Assembly: GCF_006335145.1 (NCBI RefSeq) | Contig: NZ_VDMN01000005.1 | Span: forward strand, 124,001-188,000 | Direction: 5' to 3' | DNA length: 64,000 nt | Source: Aliirhizobium smilacinae | GTDB taxonomy: Bacteria > Pseudomonadota > Alphaproteobacteria > Rhizobiales > Rhizobiaceae | Shown: positions 7,948-17,129 of the stretch, piece after piece | How positions within the stretch are numbered: position 1 is the first letter of the stretch | Layout: each line of letters opens with the position of its first letter | Translations under genes and position numbers: made by a program | The notes under the pieces: generated by a model | Seen by the model: only the letters and a program-made list of their open reading frames with translations | Told to the model about the DNA's origin: nothing | Databases searched by the model: none

Positions 7948-9562
7948 ATGTGCTGTAGAATGCGGGGCGGCCGACGGCTTCGAAGGCGACGCCCTTGACG
8001 TAAGGGGCGCCGGCAAAGGCCTGCGGTTCCTCGAAGATCGGAACGGCATAGGCCTGATCGAGAACGTAGGCCTGCGCATCCGCCACGGCCTTCAGCCGCT
8101 TTTCGCGGTCCGGCTGCGAGGCGATCTCGTCGAGAATGGCATTCAGCCTGTCGTCGGAGAAGGTCTTGACCTTGTCGCTGACGCCGCCCTTCTGCAAAAG
8201 CAGGTTACGGTTGGTCGGATAATACTGGCTCTTGACCACATCGGGATCGGCGCGGCCGACCATGGCGACGGCAACCGGGGTCTTCAGCGGGTCAAGCTCG
8301 TCGATCACCTTGCTGCCGGCATCGCCGGCCAGCACGTTGAGCTTGACGCCCAGCTTCGACCATTGCTGTGCGATCAGCTGCAGCACCGCACGGCTCTGCG
8401 GCTGCGGCAGCGATTCATACGAGGTCAGCACGAGCTTCTGGCCGTCCTTGGCGCGGATGCCGTCTGCCCCGAGCTTGAAGCCGGCTTCGTCGAGCAGGGC
8501 TTCGGCCTTTTCCGGGTCGTAACCGAGCTTGTCTTCCTGCGCCACATAGCCGATCGCTGTCGATGCGATGATCGAGGTGGCCTTCGGATAGTTCTTCGAG
8601 AAGATCGTCGACAGGATCTCATCGCGATTGACCGCAAGCGACAGCGCCTTGCGCACCTTGATGTCGGACACCAGCGGATTGTCCGGGCGGAAGACGATCG
8701 AGTTGTTCACGCCGCGCGTGCCGGGTGCGTAGATGGTAAAGCTCTGGGCTTCCACCTGACCTTCGTCATAGGCCTGGATCTGGCGGATGAAGTCCGCCTG
8801 GCCGGCGAGAAGCGCGCCGATGCGCACGCTGTCTTCGGCGGTGACGATATAGTTGATCCCGTCGAGATAGGCGCGGCCCTGATGTTCGAGCTTGGCCGGT
8901 CCCCAGTTATAGTCCTCGCGGACCGTCAGATCGAGCGACTTGCCGATCGTCTCGGCCTTCACCACGAAGGGGCCGGATCCGATGATCTTCGTCGCATCGC
9001 CAAGCTGTTCGAAGGGCAGGGCCAGCGTCGAAAGCGAGACGATGCCGGAGCCGATGACGGATGTGCCCTGCAGGAAACCGGGCGAGGGTTTCTTGAAATA
9101 AAACTTCACCGTCAGCGGATCGATGACCTCGCTGTGGTCGTAATTGTTGACCACTTCGGACACCGGCTGTTTCAGCGGCTTGTTGCCGAGGCCGAACGTG
9201 TCGAAGTTTTTCGCCACTGTTGCCGCATCGACCGGCGTTCCGTCGGAGAAGGTGACGCCGGGGCGCAGCTTGAACGTGTATTCGGTGGCATTGTCGTTGA
9301 CCGTCCAGGACGTTGCCAGCCATGGTTCGATCTCCAGCGTCTTCGGGTTCTGGTAGGTCAGCTTGTCGGTGATCTGGTTGAGGACGCCGCCATTCGGATA
9401 AAAGCCGCCGGCCGGCGGGTAAAGGTTGGTATGGGCCTGCTGCTCGAGATAGACGAGCGTGCCACCCTTGGCGGGGGCATCTGCGGCAAGGCCGGCCGTT
9501 GCAAATGTCGTCGTCGCCAAAAGCCCGAGGCTGAAAGCAATAAGTGTCCGATAGTGCGTCAT
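7934..9562 (-). CDS. ABC transporter substrate-binding protein, family 5 (peptide/nickel type)
   Basis: A periplasmic protein of 542 residues. It has a clear Sec signal (hydrophobic residues about 9-24, cleavage near TAGLAADA) and a full family-5 body: NGGVLNQITDKLTY and EPWLATSWTVNDNATEYTFKLRPGVTFSDGTP near the start, and KVRKALSLAVNRDEIL in the middle. Such proteins bind di- or oligopeptides, opines or other small solutes for DppBCDF-type importers. No permease or ATPase gene adjoins it, so it must share a transporter encoded elsewhere or serve a different role. It lies downstream of hutC on the same strand, 190 nt away, which would allow expression with histidine use but does not prove it. 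It ends at the hairpin terminator at 7842-7881. Confidence 0.85.
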   Translation of the reverse strand: MTHYRTLIAFSLGLLATTTFATAGLAADAPAKGGTLVYLEQQAHTNLYPPAGGFYPNGGVLNQITDKLTYQNPKTLEIEPWLATSWTVNDNATEYTFKLRPGVTFSDGTPVDAATVAKNFDTFGLGNKPLKQPVSEVVNNYDHSEVIDPLTVKFYFKKPSPGFLQGTSVIGSGIVSLSTLALPFEQLGDATKIIGSGPFVVKAETIGKSLDLTVREDYNWGPAKLEHQGRAYLDGINYIVTAEDSVRIGALLAGQADFIRQIQAYDEGQVEAQSFTIYAPGTRGVNNSIVFRPDNPLVSDIKVRKALSLAVNRDEILSTIFSKNYPKATSIIASTAIGYVAQEDKLGYDPEKAEALLDEAGFKLGADGIRAKDGQKLVLTSYESLPQPQSRAVLQLIAQQWSKLGVKLNVLAGDAGSKVIDELDPLKTPVAVAMVGRADPDVVKSQYYPTNRNLLLQKGGVSDKVKTFSDDRLNAILDEIASQPDREKRLKAVADAQAYVLDQAYAVPIFEEPQAFAGAPYVKGVAFEAVGRPAFYSTWLDK

Positions 9563-9752
9563 GGGTCCGGTCTCGCCGTTGTTCGATGACCATCAACCTA
9601 TCCACTTGCGGCAAACTTCTATGGATTTGCTATTCTATTTTAACGCCAAGCCCGGAAGTTTCTTTGCTGCACTGCCAAAATTTCTGGAACTTTCGCTTTA
9701 TCGGTGATGAAAGTGCCGTCGCCGGTTGCATACATCTGCCCCCACAAGCTGA

Positions 9753-10469
9753 TCAGGCTGATGCGGGTCGAAAATCCGCCGTCACGACGTGGCGGTTGCC
9801 CGGGTAGGTCATCCGAACCCAGGTCACTGCGCCCGACGCGTTCCAGGTGCGGCGCTCGATGACGAGGCAGGCATCCTTCGGGGTCAGCTTGAGGATCTTG
9901 TGCTCCTTACGGTCCGCAGGCACGGCCTGTATGCGGTGCTGGGCCGTGATCCAGGGAATTTGCGAAGAGAGCCAGGGGCCGGGCGCTGCCGAGATGAAAT
10001 CGGCTTCAATTGCTGCCGGTACGGTCACAAGATTGATAGCACGTTCTTCAAGGCAAAAGGGCTCGCCAGCAGCAAGATGTAGGCAGGTCAAAAAGAGTAC
10101 GTCGCCAGGCGTATCGCCGGGGAACCACGCCAGCTCTTCACCGATTGCCTTGCGGCGCGTGATTGACAGCCGCTGATAGGAATAGTCGACGTTGAGCGAG
10201 CGTACCTCGTCGGCAATATCGTGAATTTCCAATACGGCAGATTGTGCCTTGGGGTGGGCGACGAAGCTTCCGCCTTTCTTGCGACGTTCGATCAGGCCCG
10301 ACTGCGCCAACTGCCCCATGACCTTGTTCACCGTCATCCGGGAGACATCGTAATATGCGGCAAGGTCCACCTCGAAGGGGATCCGGTGACCGGGTGGCCA
10401 TGTGCCGGAAACAATCTTTTCCTCGATATCCGCCAGGATTTTGCGGTGAAGCGTCAGGTTCGTGGAAAT
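9753..10469 (-). CDS. hutC: GntR-family histidine utilisation repressor HutC, non-canonical start
   Basis: Probable repressor of the hut genes, relieved by urocanate in known systems. The winged-helix part reads LTLHRKILADIEEKIVSG, HRIPFEVDLAAYYDVSRMTV and LAQSGLIERRKKGGSF. The rest is the UTRA ligand-binding domain, with the C-terminal half starting near CLHLAAGEPFCLEERAIN. The homology extends upstream to about 10463, but the frame between the hutF stop (10539) and GTG 10370 contains no ATG, GTG or TTG. Starting at GTG 10370 would delete the first helix of the DNA-binding domain. I therefore place the start at the ATT codon at 10469, which has GGAG (10479-10482) 9 nt upstream; ATC 10475 is an alternative. 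A start-codon mutation or a rare ATT start as in infC are both possible. It follows hutF by 69 nt on the same strand. Confidence 0.8.
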   Translation of the reverse strand: MSTNLTLHRKILADIEEKIVSGTWPPGHRIPFEVDLAAYYDVSRMTVNKVMGQLAQSGLIERRKKGGSFVAHPKAQSAVLEIHDIADEVRSLNVDYSYQRLSITRRKAIGEELAWFPGDTPGDVLFLTCLHLAAGEPFCLEERAINLVTVPAAIEADFISAAPGPWLSSQIPWITAQHRIQAVPADRKEHKILKLTPKDACLVIERRTWNASGAVTWVRMTYPGNRHVVTADFRPASA

Positions 10470-10538
10470 GCTGATGGTCTCCGTTCGGGGCGGCGTCGAC
10501 GCACGTCTATACTGCAGGTTCGCCCCGTCAATCGGGGC

Positions 10539-11900
10539 TCAACCGCGAAGTAAGGTCTGCATGGTCGCTGCAAAGCGTGTGCGAATCTGGTTTCGGGCAA
10601 TGTGGCGTCCATTCGTCACCTGCTTCTTACCTGCAGCCCAGACGGTATCTACTGCGACATCGCCACCGAAAATCCAGTTATCGAGCAGATTGTCTTCTGC
10701 GAGATAGGAGGCATTGGTGATATCCAGGGCAATGACATCGGCAGCTGCGCCCTCGGCAATCCCAGCCCTCGTGGCTAGTGCGGCCGCACCGCCTTCAATG
10801 GCTGCGTCGAAAAGACGGCGTCCGGTCGAGCCATTCGGCTCGGCAATGACATTGCGAGCACGATGGGCGAGGCGCTGCGAATATTCGAGCTGGCGCAATT
10901 CGTCCGCCAGTGAAATCTGCACGTTGGAATCCGATCCGACGCCGAAACGGCCGCGTTTCGCAAGAAATTCGGCAGCGGCGAAAGTGCCGTCACCGAGATT
11001 GGCTTCGGTGATCGGGCAGAGGCCTGCGATCGCGCCGGTGGCCGCCATGTCCGCCACTTCCTTCTCCGTCAGGTGCGTGGCATGGATCAGGCACCAGCGA
11101 TCATCGACAGTGGTATTGTCCAGCAACCACTCGACCGGGCGGGCGCCGGACCAGGCGATGCAGTCGTCTACTTCTTTTGTCTGCTCGGCGACATGAATAT
11201 GCACCGGACCGCCTTCGGCAAGCGGGAGGATGGCGGTCAGTTCGTCGGGTGTCGCGGCACGCAGGCTGTGCGGTGCGATGCCTAGCTGCATGCCGGGCAG
11301 CGAGGCTCGCATCTTCCGGCAGGCATCCATCAGCCGGGAAAAGCTCTCGACCGAATTGATGAAGCGGCGCTGGCCATCGATCGGTGGTTGTCCGCCGAAG
11401 CCGGAATGCGCATAGAAGACCGGCAGCAGCGTTAGGCCGATGCCTGTTTCCGCGCTCGCCGCGCCAATCCGTTCGGCATGTTCGGCAATGTTGGCATAGA
11501 GCGAACCATCACGATCGTGATGCAGATAGTGGAATTCACCCACCCGGCAAAAACCGGCTTCGAGCATTTCCATATAGAGCTGCGCCGCGACCGCCTCGAT
11601 CTGTTCCGGCGTCATCTGCAAGGCGAAACGATACATCAGCACGCGCCAACTCCAGAAACTATCATCCGTCGGCCCGCGGAGTTCGGCTAGGCCCGACATG
11701 GCGCGCTGGAAAGCGTGGCTGTGAAGATTACTCATGGCCGGGACGAGGACCGAATGACGCTCATCGCCGGCTTCAGCCGTTACTCCGATGTCGACGCTGG
11801 AGATGGCCCCGCCAACGACCGTCAGGCGCACATTGGAAGCCCATCCTTGGGGCAGGAGAGCCGATGCGGCATGGAGCGTCGAGGCAGCCGAATTGATCAT
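10539..11900 (-). CDS. hutF: Formimidoylglutamate deiminase HutF
   Basis: An amidohydrolase of 453 residues that converts N-formimino-L-glutamate to N-formyl-L-glutamate plus ammonia, the fourth step of the five-step histidine pathway. The first metal-binding site is SNLHSHAFQRAMSG, the later histidines lie in HIHVAEQTKEVDDC and LIHATHLTEKE, and the metal aspartate in GVGSDSNVQISL. I chose ATG 11900 (MINSAAS), which gives the usual family length; a longer frame to 12059 would run through the divergent promoter and operator into hutI. The gene is divergent from hutIHUD, 117 nt away, and is followed by hutC. The next enzyme, formylglutamate deformylase HutG, is not in the window. Confidence 0.92.
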   Translation of the reverse strand: MINSAASTLHAASALLPQGWASNVRLTVVGGAISSVDIGVTAEAGDERHSVLVPAMSNLHSHAFQRAMSGLAELRGPTDDSFWSWRVLMYRFALQMTPEQIEAVAAQLYMEMLEAGFCRVGEFHYLHHDRDGSLYANIAEHAERIGAASAETGIGLTLLPVFYAHSGFGGQPPIDGQRRFINSVESFSRLMDACRKMRASLPGMQLGIAPHSLRAATPDELTAILPLAEGGPVHIHVAEQTKEVDDCIAWSGARPVEWLLDNTTVDDRWCLIHATHLTEKEVADMAATGAIAGLCPITEANLGDGTFAAAEFLAKRGRFGVGSDSNVQISLADELRQLEYSQRLAHRARNVIAEPNGSTGRRLFDAAIEGGAAALATRAGIAEGAAADVIALDITNASYLAEDNLLDNWIFGGDVAVDTVWAAGKKQVTNGRHIARNQIRTRFAATMQTLLRG

Positions 11901-11978
11901 GATTCCCGATCCGTCGTTAAATGGCCTGATCCCGGATGCAGTTTTGAGCGAAAGAACGTGCTTGCCAAGATGGTTATT

Positions 11979-11990
11979 ATGTATATACAT
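11979..11990. promoter_or_regulatory. Palindromic HutC-type operator between hutF and hutI
   Basis: A perfect 12-bp palindrome, ATGTATATACAT, lies in the divergent control region 79 nt before the hutF start and 28 nt before the hutI start. It has the TGTATATACA core expected for HutC-family GntR repressors. Its position lets one repressor cover both promoters. I saw no other copy near the hut genes, including the region between hutF and hutC. Confidence 0.7.
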
Positions 11991-12017
11991 GTTTCTCCAT
12001 AATGAAAGGCGCAATCC

Positions 12018-13298
12018 ATGTGCGGGAACGAAAACTTGGGTGATGTTTTCTCCATTCATTCCGAATCTCGGACGGGCGTAACCGTGTGGACAAATGCGCG
12101 CTTGGCGACTCTTGTCGAAGGCTCTGAGGGTCTTGGCACGGTCGAAATCGGTGCGATTGCGGCGAGGGATGGGGTGATCGTCTTCGTCGGCGCGGAAGCG
12201 GATCTTCCTCCGGATTTGAGGCGCGATGCCTTAGTGGTCGATTGCGAGGGTCGCTGGATTACGCCGGGCCTGATCGATTGCCACACGCATATCGTCTTCG
12301 GTGGCGATCGGGCGATGGAATTCGAGATGCGGCTCGAAGGCGCTACCTATGAAGAAGTGACGCGTGCGGGCGGCGGCATCGTTTCCTCCGTTAAGTCCAC
12401 CAACGCACTGTCCGTCGACGGGTTGGTGGAGGCGGCCCTGCCTCGCGTCGATGCGCTGCTTGCCGAAGGTGTTTCGACGCTCGAGATCAAATCCGGTTAC
12501 GGGCTTTCGATTGAAGGCGAACTCAACATGCTGCGCGCTGCGCGCGCGCTGGCAAAGGTCCGGCCGGTCCGCGTCGTAACTTCCTATCTCGCGGCCCATG
12601 CAACGCCTGTCGAGTACAAGGGCCGCAACGGCGATTACATTGCGGATATCGTGCTGCCGGGCATGGACAAGGCCCATGCGGACGGCCTGATCGATGCCGT
12701 CGATGGTTTTTGCGAGGGCATCGCTTTTTCGGTCGATGAGATGCGGCGCGTCTTCGACCATGCCAAATCGCTTGATATCCCTGTAAAGCTTCATGCCGAA
12801 CAATTGTCGAACCTTGGCGGCGCAAAATTGGCAGCGTCCTATGACGCCCTGTCTGCCGATCATCTGGAATATCTCGATGCCGAGGGTGCGGCTGCCATGG
12901 CTAAGGCCGGTACGGTTGCCGTCATCCTGCCCGGCGCCTTTTACGCCATCAACGAAAAGCAGAAACCGCCGATCCAGGCGCTGCGCGATGCCGGTGTGAG
13001 AATAGCGATCGCCACCGACTGCAATCCCGGCACCTCGCCGCTGACGTCTCTGCTCTTGACAATGAATATGTCGGCTACCCTGTTCCGTCTGACGGTTGAC
13101 GAATGCATTGCCGGTGCGACCCGCGAGGCGGCACGAGCACTCGGTCTGATTGGTGAAACCGGCACGCTTGAAGTCGGCAAGTCCGCCGACTTTGCCATCT
13201 GGAACATCCAACGCCCTGCGGAGCTCGTTTACCGCATTGGCTTCAACCCTCTCCATTCCCGTATATTCAAGGGCCAAATCATAGGGGCCAGCAGGTAA
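12018..13298 (+). CDS. hutI: Imidazolonepropionase HutI
   Basis: An amidohydrolase of 426 residues that hydrolyses 4-imidazolone-5-propionate to formiminoglutamate, the third step of histidine breakdown in the cytoplasm. It has the metal site DCHTHIVFGGDR, the loop EIKSGYGL, the second-half histidines in KLHAEQLSNLGG and DHLEYLD, and the metal aspartate in IATDCNPGTSPL, all as expected for HutI. ATG 12018 has AAGG 9 nt upstream. The first 20 residues (MCGNENLGDVFSIHS...) are less conserved, so a start a little further in is possible. It leads the hutIHUD operon, with hutH starting 4 nt after its stop, and is controlled from the operator at 11979-11990. Confidence 0.95.
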   Translation: MCGNENLGDVFSIHSESRTGVTVWTNARLATLVEGSEGLGTVEIGAIAARDGVIVFVGAEADLPPDLRRDALVVDCEGRWITPGLIDCHTHIVFGGDRAMEFEMRLEGATYEEVTRAGGGIVSSVKSTNALSVDGLVEAALPRVDALLAEGVSTLEIKSGYGLSIEGELNMLRAARALAKVRPVRVVTSYLAAHATPVEYKGRNGDYIADIVLPGMDKAHADGLIDAVDGFCEGIAFSVDEMRRVFDHAKSLDIPVKLHAEQLSNLGGAKLAASYDALSADHLEYLDAEGAAAMAKAGTVAVILPGAFYAINEKQKPPIQALRDAGVRIAIATDCNPGTSPLTSLLLTMNMSATLFRLTVDECIAGATREAARALGLIGETGTLEVGKSADFAIWNIQRPAELVYRIGFNPLHSRIFKGQIIGASR

Positions 13299-13302
13299 CC
13301 GC

Positions 13303-14838
13303 ATGACGATCACACTTCATCCGGGCAGCGTCCCGCTTGCCGATCTTGCCAATATCTACTGGAACAACGAGGCCGCTGTTCTCGGTCGTTCCTTCGATGC
13401 GGGCATCGAGAAAGCCGCCCGCCGTATCGCCGAAATCGCTGCCGGCAACGCGCCGGTCTACGGCATCAACACAGGTTTCGGCAAACTCGCCTCGATCAAG
13501 ATCGACAGTGCCGATCTTGCCACCCTGCAGCGCAATCTCATCCTTTCCCATTGCTGCGGCATCGGTGCGCCTTTGCCGGAAAATGTCGTGCGCCTGATCA
13601 TGGCTTTGAAGCTGATCTCGCTCGGCCGGGGCGCTTCGGGCGTTCGGCTGGAACTGATACGGCTGATCGAGGGAATGCTCGAAAAGGGCGTCATCCCGGT
13701 CATTCCCGAAAAAGGCTCTGTCGGCGCCTCCGGAGATCTTGCTCCGCTTGCCCATATGGCCGCCGCGATGATGGGCGAGGGCGAAGCCTTTTTCGGCGGT
13801 GAGCGACTGGGTTCGGCCGATGCCCTGGCCAAGGCCGGACTGACACCCGTCGTGCTGGCCGCCAAGGAAGGACTGGCGCTGATCAACGGCACCCAGACTT
13901 CGACCGCGCTGGCGCTGGCCGGCCTTTTTCGCGCCCATCGCGCCGCCCAGACGGCGCTTGTCACCGGTGCGCTGTCAACGGATGCCGCGATGGGCTCATC
14001 GGCGCCCTTTCATCCGGATATCCATACGTTGCGTGGCCACAAGGGGCAGATCGATGCCGGCGCTGCACTGCGCAACCTGCTCGAAGGCTCGGAAATCCGC
14101 GCCAGCCATATCGAAGGCGACGAGCGTGTTCAGGATCCCTATTGCATCCGCTGCCAGCCGCAGGTCGATGGCGCCTGCCTTGATATCTTGCGCCAGGTGG
14201 CGCGCACGCTGGAAATCGAAGCCAATGCCGTGACAGACAATCCATTGGTGCTCTCGGATAATTCGGTTGTCTCGGGCGGAAATTTCCACGCGGAACCCGT
14301 CGCCTTTGCCGCCGACCAGACAGCGCTCGCGATCTGCGAGATTGGTGCGATCGCGCAGCGCCGCATCGCTCTGCTGGTCGATCCGGCCCTCTCCTACGGA
14401 CTGCCGGCCTTCCTGTCGAAAAAGCCGGGGCTGAATTCCGGTCTGATGATTGCAGAAGTGACCTCGGCGGCGCTGATGAGCGAAAACAAGCAGATGTCGC
14501 ACCCGGCATCCGTGGATTCGACGCCAACCTCCGCCAATCAGGAAGACCATGTGTCGATGGCCTGCCACGGCGCGCGTCGCCTGCTGGTCATGACGGAAAA
14601 CCTGTTCGGCATTCTCGGCATTGAGGCACTTGCCGCCGTGCAGGGCGTTGAATTGCGCGGTCCGTTGAAGACCAGCCCGGAGCTGGAAAAAGCCGCAGGC
14701 GTGCTCCGCGCTTCCGTGTCGTCGCTCGAAGATGATCGCTATATGGCGCCGGATCTTGCCGCCGCATCGGGGCTGATTGCTTCAGGAGCGCTCGCGGCTG
14801 CCATTTCGCCCGGCATCCTGCCGGTGCTGGACATCTGA
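13303..14838 (+). CDS. hutH: Histidine ammonia-lyase HutH
   Basis: A protein of 511 residues, full family length, that removes ammonia from L-histidine to give urocanate, the first step of the pathway. The self-forming MIO cofactor triad Ala-Ser-Gly is at residues 142-144 within GSVGASGDLAPLAH, the same numbering as the classical enzyme. Other conserved stretches are YGINTGFGKLA and DERVQDPYCIRCQPQV, and SANQEDHVSM near the end. It is in the hutIHUD operon, 4 nt after hutI and 28 nt before hutU. The ammonia it frees is one nitrogen input near the GOGAT-like gene downstream. Confidence 0.96.
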   Translation: MTITLHPGSVPLADLANIYWNNEAAVLGRSFDAGIEKAARRIAEIAAGNAPVYGINTGFGKLASIKIDSADLATLQRNLILSHCCGIGAPLPENVVRLIMALKLISLGRGASGVRLELIRLIEGMLEKGVIPVIPEKGSVGASGDLAPLAHMAAAMMGEGEAFFGGERLGSADALAKAGLTPVVLAAKEGLALINGTQTSTALALAGLFRAHRAAQTALVTGALSTDAAMGSSAPFHPDIHTLRGHKGQIDAGAALRNLLEGSEIRASHIEGDERVQDPYCIRCQPQVDGACLDILRQVARTLEIEANAVTDNPLVLSDNSVVSGGNFHAEPVAFAADQTALAICEIGAIAQRRIALLVDPALSYGLPAFLSKKPGLNSGLMIAEVTSAALMSENKQMSHPASVDSTPTSANQEDHVSMACHGARRLLVMTENLFGILGIEALAAVQGVELRGPLKTSPELEKAAGVLRASVSSLEDDRYMAPDLAAASGLIASGALAAAISPGILPVLDI

Positions 14839-14866
14839 TCACAAAAGAACAACGGGAACAGAAGCA

Positions 14867-16552
14867 ATGACCAATCCGCGCCACAATATCCGCGATGTCC
14901 GCTCCCCCCGGGGAAACGAACTCAACGCCAAAAGCTGGATGACCGAAGCGCCGCTGCGCATGCTGATGAACAATCTCGATCCCGACGTGGCGGAAAACCC
15001 GCATGAATTGGTCGTCTATGGCGGCATCGGCCGTGCTGCCCGCACCTGGGACGATTTCGACAAGATTGTTGCAACGCTCAAGACATTGACCGAGGAAGAG
15101 ACGCTGCTCGTCCAATCCGGCAAGCCGGTCGGCGTATTCCGCACCCACAAGGATGCGCCTCGTGTGCTGATCGCCAATTCCAACCTCGTGCCGCATTGGG
15201 CGACTTGGGACCATTTCAACGAGCTGGATAAGAAGGGACTGGCCATGTACGGCCAGATGACTGCCGGTTCGTGGATCTATATTGGCACGCAGGGCATCGT
15301 GCAGGGCACGTACGAAACCTTCGTCGAGGCCGGCCGCCAGCATTATGACGGCAGCCTTAAAGGCAAGTGGATATTGACCGGCGGCCTCGGCGGCATGGGC
15401 GGCGCCCAGCCACTCGCAGCGGTCATGGCCGGGGCCTGCTGCCTTGCCGTCGAATGCGACGAAACCCGCATCGATTTCCGCCTGCGCACCCGTTACGTAG
15501 ACGCCAAGGCAAAGACGCTGGACGAAGCATTGGCCCTGATCGAAGAATGGACTGCTAAGGGCGAAGCCAAATCCGTCGGTCTGCTCGGCAATGCCGCCGA
15601 AATCTTTCCGGAACTGGTCAAGCGCATGCAGGCCGGCGGCCCGCGCCCAGACATCGTCACCGACCAGACCTCGGCGCATGATCCGCGCAACGGCTATCTG
15701 CCGATCGGGTGGACAGTCGAGGAAGCCAAGGCCAAGCGCGAGAGCGATCCGAAGTCGGTTGAAGTCGCTGCCCGCGCTTCGATGAAAGCCCATGTCGAAG
15801 CCATGGTCGCCTTTTGGGATGCCGGCGTGCCGACACTCGATTACGGCAACAACATCCGTCAGGTCGCCAAGGATGAGGGCCTGGAAAATGCCTTTGCCTT
15901 TCCGGGTTTTGTCCCGGCCTATATCCGCCCGCTCTTTTGCCGCGGCATCGGCCCGTTCCGCTGGGCCACCCTTTCCGGCGATCCAGAGGATATCTACAAG
16001 ACCGATGCCAAGGTGAAGGAGCTGCTGCCTGACAACAAACACCTGCATAACTGGCTGGACATGGCGCGCGAGCGCATTGCCTTCCAGGGCCTGCCGGCCC
16101 GTATTTGCTGGGTTGGCCTTGGTGACCGCCACAAGCTCGGTCTTGCCTTCAACGAAATGGTGCGCAACGGCGAGCTTTCCGCTCCAATCGTCATCGGCCG
16201 CGACCATCTCGATTCAGGCTCCGTCGCCTCGCCCAACCGCGAGACGGAAGCGATGAAGGATGGATCGGATGCCGTGTCCGACTGGCCGCTCCTGAACGCG
16301 CTGCTCAACACCGCATCGGGCGCGACATGGGTGTCTCTGCATCACGGCGGCGGGGTCGGCATGGGGTATTCGCAGCATTCCGGCATGGTGATCTGCGCCG
16401 ACGGCTCGGAAGACGCCGATCGCCGTCTGGAGCGCGTGTTGTGGAACGACCCGGCAACCGGCGTCATGCGCCATGCGGATGCAGGTTATGAGATCGCAGT
16501 GGAATGCGCGACCGAAAAGGGGCTTCGTCTGCCCGGCATCCTCGGAAACTGA
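14867..16552 (+). CDS. hutU: Urocanate hydratase HutU
   Basis: An NAD+-dependent enzyme of 561 residues that converts urocanate to imidazolonepropionate, step two. ATG 14867 gives MTNPRHNIRDVRSPRG, the standard N-terminus. Earlier in-frame codons belong to the shadow of hutH. NAD-binding and family signatures are WILTGGLGGMGGAQPLA, LLGNAAEIFPELV and DQTSAHDPRNGYLP; the active-site cysteine stretch is FCRGIGPFRW. It lies between hutH and hutD in the operon, with hutD starting 4 nt after its stop. Confidence 0.96.
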   Translation: MTNPRHNIRDVRSPRGNELNAKSWMTEAPLRMLMNNLDPDVAENPHELVVYGGIGRAARTWDDFDKIVATLKTLTEEETLLVQSGKPVGVFRTHKDAPRVLIANSNLVPHWATWDHFNELDKKGLAMYGQMTAGSWIYIGTQGIVQGTYETFVEAGRQHYDGSLKGKWILTGGLGGMGGAQPLAAVMAGACCLAVECDETRIDFRLRTRYVDAKAKTLDEALALIEEWTAKGEAKSVGLLGNAAEIFPELVKRMQAGGPRPDIVTDQTSAHDPRNGYLPIGWTVEEAKAKRESDPKSVEVAARASMKAHVEAMVAFWDAGVPTLDYGNNIRQVAKDEGLENAFAFPGFVPAYIRPLFCRGIGPFRWATLSGDPEDIYKTDAKVKELLPDNKHLHNWLDMARERIAFQGLPARICWVGLGDRHKLGLAFNEMVRNGELSAPIVIGRDHLDSGSVASPNRETEAMKDGSDAVSDWPLLNALLNTASGATWVSLHHGGGVGMGYSQHSGMVICADGSEDADRRLERVLWNDPATGVMRHADAGYEIAVECATEKGLRLPGILGN

Positions 16553-16556
16553 GCCG

Positions 16557-17129
16557 ATGCGCATTCTTCGCGCAGCCGATCACAAGCGCATGCCGTGGAA
16601 AAACGGCAAGGGAGAGACGGTCGAGATTGCCGTCTTTCCCGATGGCGCAACCGTCGATACGTTCGACTGGCGCGTCAGCATGGCGCCCGTGGTCTCCGAT
16701 GGCCCATTCTCCATTTTCGAATGCATTGACCGGACGCTCAGCATTTTGACTGGCGAGGGCATGATGCTTTCGGTTGAAGGTTTGGCGCCGATATTGCTCG
16801 GCCCCAAGTCGCCGCCATTTTCGTTTCGAGGCGATGCGAAGACCGAAGCCGTGCTTCAGGCGGGGCCGATTACCGATCTCAATGTCATGACCCGGCGCGG
16901 GCATTTTTCGCACCGGGTGACGCGGTTCGCGCAGGCTGGCGAGATCGGGTTCCCTTCGGAGGTGGCGTGGGTGATCGTCATTGTGACGGGAAATGCGAAG
17001 GTCGCGCAGGTCGAGCTTAACTCGCTCGACGCTATGATCCTCGAAAATGCAACGGAGTGCGGCGAGCTGAGAATTGAAACTCCGGAGTCTTATTTCGTCA
17101 TCGAGATCGTTGCATCGGCGAGCGATTGA
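16557..17129 (+). CDS. hutD: HutD family cupin protein
   Basis: A protein of 190 residues of the HutD/Ves family, a double-barrel cupin that accompanies hut operons. In Pseudomonas it has been proposed to limit over-activity of the pathway, but its molecular job is not settled. The start is ATG 16557, 4 nt after hutU. Typical elements are HKRMPWKNGKGETVEIAVFP at the start, FDWRVSMAPV and DGPFSIFECIDRTLSILTG. It is the last gene of the hut operon and is followed by 148 nt before the convergent reductase gene. Confidence 0.88.
   Translation: MRILRAADHKRMPWKNGKGETVEIAVFPDGATVDTFDWRVSMAPVVSDGPFSIFECIDRTLSILTGEGMMLSVEGLAPILLGPKSPPFSFRGDAKTEAVLQAGPITDLNVMTRRGHFSHRVTRFAQAGEIGFPSEVAWVIVIVTGNAKVAQVELNSLDAMILENATECGELRIETPESYFVIEIVASASD

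Noticed and set aside
7460..9589. A 709-codon open frame on the plus strand
   Set aside because: It is antisense to the family-5 binding protein and its composition (rich in R, D, G, H without domain motifs) is that of a GC-rich shadow frame.
10368..10370. GTG as the start of hutC
   Set aside because: It would cut off the first helix of the GntR winged-helix domain, which is encoded upstream in the same frame.
11901..12059. Longer N-terminus for HutF
   Set aside because: It would run through the HutC operator and into the hutI coding region; ATG 11900 gives the usual family length.
14588..16207. A 539-codon open frame on the minus strand
   Set aside because: It lies opposite hutU and the hutH end, which have unmistakable family motifs. 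It has no recognisable domain.
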